From: Erythrophleum ivorense
Lineage: Eukaryota > Streptophyta > Magnoliopsida > Fabales > Fabaceae
Assembly: GCA_026724425.1 (NCBI GenBank)
Contig: JAIUCV010000103.1
Coordinates: forward strand, 1,488,001-1,552,000
DNA: 64,000 nucleotides
Direction of reading: 5' to 3'
The translations under genes were made by a program, and so were the position numbers. The notes under the pieces are model-generated. The model worked only from the letters and a program-made list of their open reading frames with translations, had not been told where the DNA came from and searched no databases. This document shows, piece after piece, positions 47,456-59,352 of the stretch. Every line of letters starts with the position of its first letter. Within the stretch, counting starts at the first letter, position 1.

Positions 47456-50414
47456 GGATATTTTTCGTAGTTCAACATTGCAAGATTAAATTTTAGAGCA
47501 CGTGAGTGATTAAAGCACCCAGTAGAGCATAAGTTTTAGTGAGGTAAAATTCTGACATTGAGAGTACGTGTTCTGGATTGGGTTAGCAAAACTTTAGAAA
47601 CAATATACTGTGCTTCAGGGGATGAGGCTAAAGAGGCTAAACAGAGAGAAAGTCCAACTCTGATCCGAATGTAGAAATAAGATGAGACAGACAATTAGTG
47701 CCTTAGTACCCTTAGAGAAGCTCGAGGGGGCTAGAGACTGCCTAAAAAAAGGCGAGCCTCATGTTATACAGAGAAAGAGTGTAAGCCGAGAGCGACATAG
47801 AATAAAATTTTGGGATTATATAAAATAGAATCCTTCTTACCAAGGAATGATCTAGCTAAGAGCAGAGTAAGAGTATGAGCAAAAAATAGACTTCCTTGAT
47901 GTTACAGAAAGTGAATAAGTGGAGGAAACCCAGAAAAATGCAGGTGCTCTTGAGCGTAAAGAAACCTGAATTGGCAACAAAAATAGCCAGTAGTAAAATA
48001 TATTTTCACCTAATAAGAGGATAAGAAAGGCAGAAAGAGAAGATACGACAATGTTCAAACTGAGGACATATTAGATTGAGAATAGATATTCAGTTAATGT
48101 GCATGAGTACTTAAGAAAGCATACTCGTCCTTAGCATAGATGCCCTTCTAATTTGATACTACCCGAAGTAAAAATAATTGGACAATGCAGAGAGATCTCG
48201 GGATGTAGTAGAGAAAGAATCCTACTTTCCCCGAGTACTCTACGAAAATAAGGCTAATAGAGAAAAGTAAGAGAGGGGTACTTTAGATTATTGAAAAACT
48301 TGTAATATATAGGCGATAGTGGCCTTGAGCTCAGTCATAAGGTGCCAGTGTATTAGTGTTTGATGTTATGGTTTGCTTGTAACAATAGTTACATGATATT
48401 AGGCCTGATCAACCTAATAGTAATGTAACTTGAGTGCGTAGCAAACGACGACATCAATCACCAAAGTGTTCTGATAATCAAAGAGTATTCTAGTTAACTA
48501 AATAATGAGATAAGTCAGAAAAGAAAGGTAAAAAGATTTTAACAATATCATAATGATGAGAAAAGTATGCAGAAGAGAATCCCCAATAAAAAATGTTCAG
48601 ATCCAAATAACATGAGTTTAGTATGTATGATCTGAGTCCTTTATAGTACACGTAAATAAAATGAGAAGGGACTAATGTATAGCCTTTCTCCTATCATAGA
48701 TGTTAACTACACTTAGAGTGTGAGATACCCTAGTGCCAAAACACTAAAAAGCAGAACGTGGATATAGTTAGAAGTTGCAGGATATTAGAGGAAGGTTAGA
48801 ACAAGTACATGTAAAATAAGCAAGTTAATAGAGTAAGAAAAGAAAGCCTAAGCAAAAAGGGCTGAAGTGGGAATCTGAAGATCCTATTAGGAGCGATGAG
48901 TAAAAAATTTAAGATGCTCCTAAGTATTAGTATGATGGGATCCTAAGGAATCAGATAACACAGAACCCACTTCACGTGAAGTGCATAATGTATTTCTGAG
49001 TTTAGCCTCAGTTATTATGAGCGATGGTTACTGGACTTAGTGAGTATGTGTTTTATTGTCAGATACAGTGATCTTAGACTTTGACGTCTCCCAGAGAAAG
49101 ATTGCAATAAATCCTAGCATAGCACAGTGGGTTATAATAAATCATAGCAGGGCTCTGAGAGGCGTAGTAGACCCAAGGGTCACAGTAGATTCTGCAGAGT
49201 TACAGAGAGTCCTAGCTAGAACATGATAGTTCTCTGGTGAGATGACGACCTAGGATAGTTTTTACAAAATAGTTAGCCTTAAAGATTAGAACAGTTTCAG
49301 TTAACTTTTGTTTCAAAAATTAGAGATTTTTTGAGTTTCGTAGACCATTACCACAGAGATATGAAGACTTTACTCAAACAGTTAGACTACTGACTAGATC
49401 TCTTTAGAGATGAGCATAGTATATAGGATGAGAAAAGTAAGAAATTAACTTTTCAGAGTTAGAGCCAGATGAATCACTATCTAGCAGATAGTAGCCCTGA
49501 CCAAGGGATAGAAAGATCCCCGCATGCTAGGTTATATATTCAGAAAGGGATCAAGTGTAGTTTTTATATGAGGTAAGTGGTACAGTATATCTCCAGTAAG
49601 TAAAACTGTGAGAATACTTAGCATCCTACCAGAGCTTTACAGTAATCAGTGGTAGTCGCTCTTCAATGCTAGTATGAGACACGTATGTTAGGCCTATCAG
49701 GGTTGAAATGAGAGACTATAAAATGTCACTTTAAGTGAGTAAAAAAAGTGAAAAAAAGTCCCAACCTACAGAGACAGATATGGTAGTAAACAGAGAAGCT
49801 ACGATCATTGAAAGTAAAAACTCCTCAAAGGAGTTGTAATCCTAGTAAGCAGTTGTGATATGAGGCTTGTGACAAAAAAAAAATATGAATTGTAATCATG
49901 GGACGAGTTAGTAAAAAAGAACGTAGGAATGGACAGTAGACGGTACATGTAAATAAGTAAGCAGACAAACAGAAACCTCCAATGGCTATAATGGTTAGAA
50001 AAGATGATGAGATATTATGAGAAGCAATTAGGAGAGGATACGGGAAATATGAAATAAAACAAGTTACCTCTTGAAATATGTGAATGAGTCCACTGAAAGA
50101 AACGTTAACCCCTACAAACGGGTTAAGACTAACCCCATATGATTAGTAAGCTCTCCCAAGATAGGCCTCCAAAGTTAAAAAATTTTTTTCCTTATGAAAA
50201 GAATTAGCTAGTACATTATAGTAATAGAGCCTCTATTAAGAGCTAGCAATGAAAAATCCCCTGACTAAGAGAAAATTTGAAAGAATGAAATTGCTGAGAA
50301 AGCGTATAAAGTCAGGAAGAAGGAAAAGAAAAAATAGTTAGCCAGAAAAAGAAAAGAGTAAGAGAAAAGTATACCCTAAATTTTGAGGACGAAATTTATT
50401 TAAGGGGGAAGAAA
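47456..50414 (+). mobile_element. Probable degenerate internal region of a Ty3-gypsy-like element
   Basis: Purine-rich, stop-riddled sequence ending in the characteristic 3' end of plant gypsy elements: a short open stretch reading NFEDEIYLRG (about 50379-50408), a polypurine tract (50402-50413) and an LTR start at 50415. I could not find protease, reverse transcriptase or integrase motifs in the body, so assignment rests on the 3' end only. No matching 5' LTR is in the window. Confidence 0.5.
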
Positions 50415-52277
50415 TGTAACATCCGGTTCTCTGAAAAAGAGAGAAAACATAAGAAACATAATGTATGATTTTTTCATAAACGAATGAATTCACCGGATAC
50501 AAAAGGAAGTCCCCAAAGATGATGTAGTTAAGGTCTCGAAAAATTTAGAAAGCATTCTAAACTCCTAAAAATGAAAATCACAGGCTCAGATGGAAAGAAA
50601 AAGGGAGGTTGAATGAAGAAATAATTTCTTATGAAAAGCTTATGAAATGCAATGACATTTTTGTAATTTTGAGTAAATTTTGGAATTCACACAGGAGGAT
50701 TTTTTAAATGAAGGTTTTGAGTTCCCCAAGATTCTCGGAGGTCCTAAAAATCATAGGAAGGCACAGGACAATTAAAGTCCTTCCGGTGGACGTTTTCCAA
50801 TGTCAATGCACACAAACTTAACAGATTCATTTATGAAGGTTTTAGCTCTAATTTGAGTAATTTCAAAGACATTTTACTAAATTAGAAACCTAAATTTCAT
50901 AATAGAAAAGACGGTTCTAAAAAAGGAGTTAAAATGAAGAAGAAACGAAAATGCCAAGAACAAATGGTAAAATAAATTTTTTTGAAAAGTATACTTCCTC
51001 CCACCTATATATATGATGCACCCTTCTTCTCCCTTTATTTTGCATGACTAAGTTCTACCCAAAACCAGAGGAAAACCCTGGGGAGAGTGGCGCACAAGAG
51101 AAAGGCAAAGAGGAGGAGAAATCAAAGACTCAAGGTATGAAAATTTAGTAATTTTTCATACTCTTTCTCTTCCAAACCTCTTCTCCTTTATTTTCTTTTA
51201 TTTCCTATGATTATAATGAAGTAGATGGATCTATTTAAAGGAGAAATTGAGGAAAAAGTTTGTATTTGAAAAGAGGAGCTCAAAGAACACAAGATTCAAG
51301 TGAAAAAAAAAGGTACATCTTGCATCCCATGGTAGCTACTCCTCCTCCCTTCTTCTCCATATTTCGCCCCATATATGTAGATGCTAGAGGGTTGGAATTT
51401 TGAGGGGAACTAAGGGTGAATTCTATGAATTTAAGGGAAGAGAGTAAGAATATGCAAAGAAATTCAAGAAAAGGTCATGGAATTTCAAAGTGTAAAACCT
51501 AGGGTTTCAAGTGCACTTTATAAAATCTGATTTTGTATGATGATTCTTAGGCCTAAATAAGAGTTTAAATGAGTTTCTAAGATCCCTAAGAGGCTCCCCA
51601 TATGCATCCTCCCTTGAGAAAACAAGACAAACTCCAAAAGTCCCATTTCTTCCATAGCCTCGGCCTAAAGGGGTTTATGTAGTTAGGGAGAGTTTTAAAT
51701 TTTTCTAAACCTATTTTTGAGTCATATATGATGAATGAATATAAAGGAAAACTTTGAGAGAAATTTAGAAACCATAGAAAGTGAGTTAGTGCTTTAGGTT
51801 CTATATTATGACCTAAAGAAGCAACATAGAATTAGACTCTTGGTTTTGATTGTGTGATAACTCTAAAAAACTTAAAAGGAGTTAAGAATCATATTTGAAA
51901 GGAAAGAATAGAGCCTAAAATTTAATTGAGAGGTGTTGCTTCATTAGATATAATTATGAAATTATAATGAGATTATAAGCTAACCTAGTGTCTAAACAAA
52001 TTGTATAACTTTAGAATTGAGTTCATGAACCTAATTGGCTTTCATAAATTGTGTTTAGGCCAAGAGAATACTTTCTCACACTTTTGTGTGTATGTGTGGT
52101 CGAAAAGGGGAGCTTGGATTCAAAAGAAAAAGTGTGTAATTATGTATAAAGCAGCTCTCTTCACCTTCTTTCATGTATGGATGTGTGCTTAGCTTGTCTT
52201 GAATGTATGTATGTGTATTTTTAAGCCATGAAAAGTGTTCTAGCATGACTTTAATTCCATGGTGCTATGATGTTACA
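50415..52277 (+). repeat. LTR of a Ty3-gypsy-like element
   Basis: Starts TGTAACATCC directly after the polypurine tract AAGGGGGAAGAA. The candidate end GATGTTACA (52269-52277) is the exact 9-bp inverse of the start, giving an LTR of 1863 bp. A TATA-like CTATATATATGATGC near 51005, followed by a CCAGAGGAAAACCC leader-like stretch, suits an LTR promoter. The inner limit is firm and the outer one tentative. It could extend further, as the next ~1.7 kb is also non-coding and of similar composition. Confidence 0.6.
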
Positions 52278-55200
52278 ATATGCTCTTATATGATTTTTTT
52301 ATGTGTGCTTAAGTTTGCTTGAGTATGGTGAGGGCAAGAACCTTTAGTCATGGTGAGGATGAGCCAAAAACCCTTGAAAATGATTGTGACAAAGCAAAGA
52401 GTCTCCCAAAAGCAAGATGAGCTCCCAAGAATATGATTGAGTCTAAGAATCTTTTAAAGAATGGGTGAGGCAAGTTCAATATTCACAAGAAATTAGGTGA
52501 GGCCAATCCACTTGCTTGACAAATCTTTGTATGCTCTGTATAACTTTCTCAAATGATGAAAATGTTTCTTGAATATTTGCACATGTCTATATGACCATAC
52601 ATGCATTTATGAGACTTGTTTGCATTTATTATGTATGATTGAATGGGAGATGAGTTGTTGGGATTTTTTGAATCTCATTTTCTCATCTCTAATGATCTAA
52701 CATGCTAGGTGGACTAAGTGGACAAGATAATGGAAACCAACAACCTTAAAGAGAAGAGATTGATACCAATATGTATGGTTTTTGCTCTTTGAAGCCATAA
52801 TGATGCCTAATAATGTAAATTATTGTTGCAAATGGTCTATGGCCTTTGGAATATATGTAATTATGATAATATGTTATGTTTAAATGGGAGAATGTATTAT
52901 GTGACCACTAGTATGAAAATTGAGTATATATGGGCAATGTAACTTTTTGAATTAGTTTATGGAATTATACATATGTGTAGATGAGATGGCCAAAATGAGA
53001 TATATGAGGGTTGGGACCATTTGGGTAGCTCACATAAGTTCTAATGATGTTTTTGGACTTGCCCAAGAGATGTCAAACTCCAAGGAAAGCCATTTGGACA
53101 TTTTGGTATCCTATATGGAGTTAAAATTGACCATAATAGAACCTTATGTCACTTTTTATTTAAATGAGCACTTCTTGATCTGAGATTTGACATGCAATTA
53201 GAGCTTGTTATGAGTTTTATGGGAAGTTAAAGAACAGAATTTTCAAAAGTCTAAAGAATATTTGATGAATTTTTAAAGTTGAGAAATTTTCTGATTTTGG
53301 TCATATCACTGTTCATACTGGTCTAAAAATTAAATCTATCACACATGGCTCAAATGATGTCCAATTATCACGAAATTTTATACAAAGAAACTAGACATTT
53401 ACAGTGACTTGTGCCAACTGGAAGCAGATGTCTAGAGAGGGAGATACGAATTTTTAAAAATGCTGTCTAGTATCAGGAACTTTAGCCGACCTCTGTTACT
53501 ACTTGATTAGATTTCTAGGTTTGGGTGTGCCTGAACTAGTTTAGAGTTATTTTTTCCTTTAATTAACATCCATAACTTTTCATATTGGTATCATTTGCAT
53601 ATATTAGATTTTTGTGAAATTAATTGGATATTTTCAAAATTTGCTGTAGAAATCTATGACAGCACTAGTGGATAGCCTGACCTCTGAACCATTTTGCATG
53701 TCAAACGTCCTGTGTGTTGGATGTTATGGTCTGAACATATTTTTAGTATGAAGTAGACGTTTGTAGCTTCCCAGAATGGCCAAGAATGCATGATGTCGAT
53801 TTTTCTAGAATTAGTTATACTTTTCCAAAATTGCGATAGAAAAGTAAAAAAATCTGGTTGAAAATATGTATATATATTTCATACTTTCCTTCGAGTTACT
53901 TAAGATGTAAGCCACATTTACTGATGCAAATGAGTTATATTCATGTAATTAAATAGGAGAATGTGATATATGAGCTCACATAGTCCACATGACACTGAAT
54001 GAAATTTTCATACGCGACGCAACGCAACACAAAGAAATATATTATTTTAATGAATTTTTCTCACTTCTTTCATGGGATGTATCATATGAGCATGCAAATG
54101 TGTTGAAATTTTTTTAAAATTTTGTTTACATATTATTTTTTTAATTAAAAAATTTGATAATTAATATTTAAAAGGTTTTACATTTATTTTGTCCTATCTT
54201 AATTTATGTGGCCTTAATTCTCACAAAAAGGCTTGTTGGATACATCTTATTGGATTTGAAATTCATGAATAACCTTACCAATGAAAGGAATTCTGCGAAA
54301 GGTAGCTTTCCATCTTTCTGGGAAAGAGAAACAAAGAAGAGAAAGAAGAGAAAAAGAGGGGGGTTGGTCAAAGTTACTCATTGAAAAGCTCACAAAAAAA
54401 TAATCATTAAGAAAAAGGCTTGTATTAACCAGGCAACGAAACTGGAATCGCTTCCATTTCTTTTCACATTTTTTAAAATAAATTTCTCCAACTGAAGAGC
54501 CAAAAAATCTTAATATTAGTAACTTTTGACATGAAAACCTAAAAGAATAATGGATGCTTTTTGATTTATTAGATATACGAGATAATAAACCATGACATCA
54601 AGCACCAAGAATAGATTGCATGAACTAGTTTTTTTTTTTAAATGCACAGAATCCTCATTCCAAACAAATGTAGATCATAATGCAACCATTGTGAAATAAC
54701 TAGGAGTGGGGCCACATTATTGAGAGTGAGGCAGATATCCCTCTTTAATTTTGCAAGTTTGTATATATATATATATAATATTAAAATTTAATAATATTTT
54801 CTTGCATCTCTTAAAATTTTGAATTCATTAAATTTACATAATTCATTAAACACATATATTTATTTTTTTATTATTTAACTTTTAAACAAAACTCATTAAA
54901 TCTATATGTATTTTTTTTACTCTTTTCCTTCATTTCATTTCTTGTTCTTTTTTTCTATTTTCTCCTTATCTTTCTCCCTCATTTTTCATTTCCCCTCACT
55001 TTTCCTTATTTTCTTCAAAATAAGGATTTTTCTCTCTCTCCCTGTTACCTCCTCTTACCTAACATTTTTTCTATTTTTTAATTTATATTTAATCAATGCA
55101 TGCTTTTGATATATTTTTATAATGAGTAGTTCTACAATAATTAAGTAGAATATAAATAGATTCAAATATTACTATATTATTTTTAGTTGAGCCAACAATT

Positions 55201-56600
55201 GTTTTTGAAAATAGTGCAAAACTTTTTAAAATATTATTGGATAAAATTGTTTTTATTATGTTTTGTAGATATATATATTATTATAAATTGATAGTCACAA
55301 ATTTTTATACTTCATAAGATAATTTTTTTTTCTTTCAAAATGCTATTATGGACTGCTCATAGAATTATTATGATGCTTTTAATAATGATGTATTTTTATA
55401 GTATATTCTTATTGTGTATTCCATGAGTACTAAATAAATATAAAACTATATCTTTATGTATAGGTATTGAAATTATTAATATATAAAGAATAACTCTTAG
55501 TACATTACTTAATTAAATTCAAATTTGTTTATAAATTTAGAAGGACAAATGAGATATTATTAGTGAATTAATCTCATTTAATTTAATCTAAAAGTTTGAA
55601 GAAAAATATTTTATTTGAATAATGTATTATAAAAATATAAATTTTTTAAATGATATAAAAAAAAAAATTTATCTCCCCTAACTCAAGGTGCTGCCTTCAC
55701 CACAAGAGATAACTATAATTGAGGCTAAAGGACTTCAGATTTTCATAAAAGAGAAAAGAAGCTTAGGAAGAGAGCATATTGGGAAAATAAATATATTATT
55801 AATGGTAGAACTTCATCATTCCGTGATAACAACGCTCATGAGATGACAAGAAAGCTCCACATCCCAATTACAAACTTCAATAAGGACTGGGAAAACTAGA
55901 AGCTGCTACATCTTTTGACAAAGCTGATAAAACTCCTAAGAAAGTGGTCCATGATAAGCTGTGAAGGAGAACAAATCTTTCACATTGAATGACTAGGAGA
56001 TAGATTGGAAATATAGTCCGAATCATTTGAGTCTATTTCTGAATCTAGTCATTTTGGGTCTAGTCTGTCCTAATAGAACTGCCTTTTGCATTTGTTTGAA
56101 CAAAGGCCCCATTTTTGAACCGGATTCTGGAGGTTCCACATTGGGCCTTGATCCATTGCATCAAGAGTATCTTGCCAGAGGTTTATTGTGCTAAGATTCA
56201 TTGGATCTTAGGTATGTTGTCAAATTAAGTCATTGCAATTGAATTGTGTCTCTTGAGCGAGTTGGTTTTCTTGCTGGTTGTTATCAGGGGTTAAGATGAA
56301 AGGGATATCATTTGAGGTTACTAGCCTCACAAAGAAAAGTCGTAACATAAGTCTTATCTCTCAACATAGCTACATAAGCAATTCCTTGTATTCTTACTTC
56401 ATTTGAACTTTTTTTTTTCTCTTTTTAGAAATGACTACAGGTGCATCTTTGGAGGTTGCAATGTCAAGAAACATGTTCTATACATTAACAAGATGCTAAT
56501 GAATGTACATGATATCTGAACAAGATGCTGATTGTACCTGTTTACATTTCGTCTTACAAAAAAGATGCATGAAAAAGTCTAGAAAAAAATCAAATCATAA
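52278..56600. other. 4.3-kb spacer, no gene recognised
   Basis: Up to about 54000 the composition resembles retroelement LTR sequence. After that it is AT-rich, with a (TA)n run near 54763-54777. Short open frames show no family resemblance. The stretch 55700-56450 is less AT-rich but has frequent stops in all frames. Confidence 0.5.
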
Positions 56601-56654
56601 ACTTCCTTAAGACATCTACCAACATCATATAGCAGTTACACATTATGATCATCC

Positions 56655-57254
56655 TCACGTTGGGACTAGAATCACTTCATATCCACCGAAACTTGTGGCC
56701 GATCTCATACATATTGCAAATATAAGCAGAGCAATAGCAAAGCCACCTAACATTACAAGGTACCTTCCTCCATTAGTACTAGTTCTCCTATCTGCTACTG
56801 TTGCCACTGAAACTGAATCCTTTCCTCCCTTCACCTTGGCCTCTTCTTTACCGGACACACAAGGTGAAGACGACGCTGAGGATGAAGATGAATGAAGTGG
56901 CCCTTTGTTTTCATTAACTTCATCCTCAGAATAACAAAAGGACAATGTCCTTATCACTTCAGTCATGTCTTGACCCATTTCACTTTCACCCTCCATGGCC
57001 TCAAAAAGTCGCCGACCCTTCAACTTCCTTCTCTCTCCGATGATCTCTTTGGTGCTGCCCTGAAGCTGAGACATGAGTTGTCTAGGAGAATTGTGAAACA
57101 GTTTAATGGCTTTGACGGTTATGCTTGAGTCTGTACAACATCTGCCTGATGCTGCTGGGTTATATTGCTTATAGGCGTTCCAGTCTCGTTGCAAATTGTT
57201 GTAAAGTTCCTCCAGTGCTTTTGATTCTTTTCCTTTTGCTTCCAAGCTTTTCAT
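56655..57254 (-). CDS. Single-exon C-terminal membrane-anchored protein, function unknown
   Basis: A 199-codon uninterrupted frame on the minus strand. The start codon has a favourable context (GCCACCATG). Residues 1-30 are charged and likely helical (EELYNNLQRDWNAYKQYN). Residues 60-110 are mixed charged (EIIGERRKLKGRRLFEAMEG). Residues 121-133 are a Ser-rich low-complexity run. A hydrophobic segment at about 165-183 (YLVMLGGFAIALLIFAICM) leaves a 16-residue tail, so a C-terminal (tail-anchor-like) membrane topology is likely. There is no signal peptide and no known domain that I can name. Codon use and length support a real gene. The opposite strand is open in pieces (56695-57128), which I treat as shadow. 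Confidence 0.75.
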   Translation of the reverse strand: MKSLEAKGKESKALEELYNNLQRDWNAYKQYNPAASGRCCTDSSITVKAIKLFHNSPRQLMSQLQGSTKEIIGERRKLKGRRLFEAMEGESEMGQDMTEVIRTLSFCYSEDEVNENKGPLHSSSSSASSSPCVSGKEEAKVKGGKDSVSVATVADRRTSTNGGRYLVMLGGFAIALLIFAICMRSATSFGGYEVILVPT

Positions 57255-57321
57255 GGTGGCCTTGCTTCTTCTTTCTCCTTCCTCACGTCACATAATGGCG
57301 TTTCTTTTTTTTTGTTTTTTT

Positions 57322-57337
57322 GGGGGGGGGGGGGGGG
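57322..57337. repeat. G16 homopolymer upstream of the 199-residue gene
   Basis: A run of 16 G on the plus strand, C16 in the gene's direction, 68 bp upstream of the start codon at 57254 and next to a T-rich tract. It may lie in the 5' leader or core promoter. The length could partly be a sequencing artefact. Confidence 0.7.
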
Positions 57338-57959
57338 TTGTTGTTTGAAGGATGAAATCAAATTAGTGGGGTTCAATTTTTTTTGAATGGGATGAGATTA
57401 TAGCGGGATTATAACAAATCACATTCTTTCCTTTTTTTTAATTAAAAAAAGAAAGAAAAAATATATTTTGTATTAGTTGGTTTATCTCAACTAAATCTAT
57501 CTAGATTTTTTTTAACCGAAGCCTACGGGCATCAATGCGATTCTAATTTATAAATATAAATGTATAATCATTATAAACGTTCTCTATGCACTTGCGGCTT
57601 TCCTCTTTTTGCATCCACAATCTTATTAGTTGTTATCACGTTTCCTTTTAATTCAACCTTTAATTGTAACGTTCTTTCCTTAAAACGGGATTTAAAAAAA
57701 AAAAAAGACTAAACCTTATATTTTATTATTATATTTTTAATTAAAATATAATAAGTGTATAATTATCCAATAAAAACATGATAAATATATGGTTTAATTG
57801 AAAAATCATTCAATTGTTCACAAAAATTATACATTTATCATGTTTTGATTAAATATCTTATAATAAGGATATAAAGAATTGTATATAATTTTTTTTTATT
57901 ACAAATGCTTCCTCTTTTGACATATTTAAATCCTATTTCCTAAACAAGAAAAAGAATAT

Positions 57960-59130
57960 CCAAAATAAAAAAAGCAAAAATAAACTTTTAGTTTTTTAAC
58001 TTGATCTTAATTTTACTTTTATTTTTTAATTTTATTTAGTTTTAATTCAGTCCACAGCTTTTTTTTTTTTAATTTAATTTAATTTTAATGTGATCATTTA
58101 ACTTTATTTTAAGTTTCATTTTTGTTATTTAATTTTATTAGATTTTAATTTAATCTTTTAACTTTATCTCAAATTTTACTTTTATTTCTTTATATTATTT
58201 TATTCTATTTTAGCCTTGAATTTCAAAAGGTGCTTAAATATCTATTTTCCCTTTTATTATTTATTTATTTGTGTCTTTTGTTTTGAGTAAATCTCATGAA
58301 ACATAAGACTTGTTTGATTTCTTGTTTTCAGAACAATTTTTTGTTTTTAAAAAAAACAAAAAACAAAAAAATTTATTTGATAATGTGTTTTTAATGAAGT
58401 GTTTTGTAAAACAAAAAAATAAAATTTTATTTTTGGAAACAGAAAAATCAAAACATTTTTTTTGGTGTTTCGTAACTTTTGTTATGCAGAATCAGAAAAA
58501 AAAAAACAAAAAACAGTTACTTTTTAGAATAATGATTCAAACAAATTTTTTAATTTTTTTGTTCTCAAAATTTGTTTTAAAAAACATCTGTTTTAAAAAC
58601 ATTAAAACAAAAACAGAATCAAACAGGCCCATAATTTCTACTTGGAAGTTTCATTTCTTACTTTTCCACAAACTAAATTGATTGGTAATAATATTAAAAT
58701 ATCAAAGTAAAATTTAAAATAAAATTAAGTGATTAAATTAAAATCAAATAAAAACTATTCAAATATTTATTTTTCTCTTTTATTTGTCAATTCATATGAA
58801 TAAGTCCCATAAAATATAGTAATTTACATTTGAAAGTTCAATTCTGTCTTACTTTTCTATTAACTAAATTGATTGCTGATAACATTAAGGGGTGAAAGTA
58901 AAACATAAAGTAAAATTAAGAGACCAACTGAAACTAAATTAAATTAAGGGATAAAATTGAAACTTAAAATAAAATTATGGAACCAAATTAAAAACAAATG
59001 AAGTTGAAGAATGAAAATAAAACCTAAAATAAAATTAAAAAAAAATATTAAAATTAAATAAAGTTAAAAGATAAAAATAAATTTTCAAATAAAATTAAAG
59101 GATTAAAATATATTTTTCCATCCAAAAAAA
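57960..59130. repeat. Foldback-type repeat cluster
   Basis: The left arm (about 57980-58220) holds repeats of TTTAATTTTATTTAGTTTTAATTCAGTCC type. The right arm (about 58880-59110) holds the inverse, such as GACCAACTGAAACTAAATTAAATTAAG and GGAACCAAATTAAAAACAAATG. Each arm is a set of about 40-50-bp degenerate units. Between the arms lies a direct duplication of about 195 bp: 58228-58302 plus 58635-58750, against about 58763-58925. A MITE has landed in its first copy. No coding. Confidence 0.65.
58307..58629. mobile_element. MITE, hAT-like, with TGTTTGATT inverted ends
   Basis: 323 bp beginning GACTTGTTTGATTTCTTG and ending AACAGAATCAAACAGGCC, so the ends are imperfect inverted repeats. The interior is strongly self-complementary A/T (runs of AAAACAAAAAAC and TTTTGTTTT). 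CATAA flanks both sides (58302-58306 and 58630-58634). The neighbouring duplicate copy near 58810-58830 lacks the insertion, which supports the boundaries independently. Confidence 0.7.
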
Positions 59131-59352
59131 AAACAGCATAAGATGATCTTAAACACTAGCCTTGAGCATACGGTACATTTAAGTGTCAACATTAACGTGA
59201 CAATTCCAATCCAGAATGGTCACAGCTTAGATAAATTAGCTGCTAAGAAACTACAGTCAATCAGCAGAACAATGTCCACTTAGGGGGTTACTTTCGCAAA
59301 AAGAATATGTTGAAATTTACTTGTTCTCTATGCTCTTCCTCGGAGATGTCAT

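Noticed and set aside
56695..57128. Plus-strand frames opposite the 199-residue gene
   Set aside because: Broken and antisense to a better frame with a good start context and a clear membrane segment.
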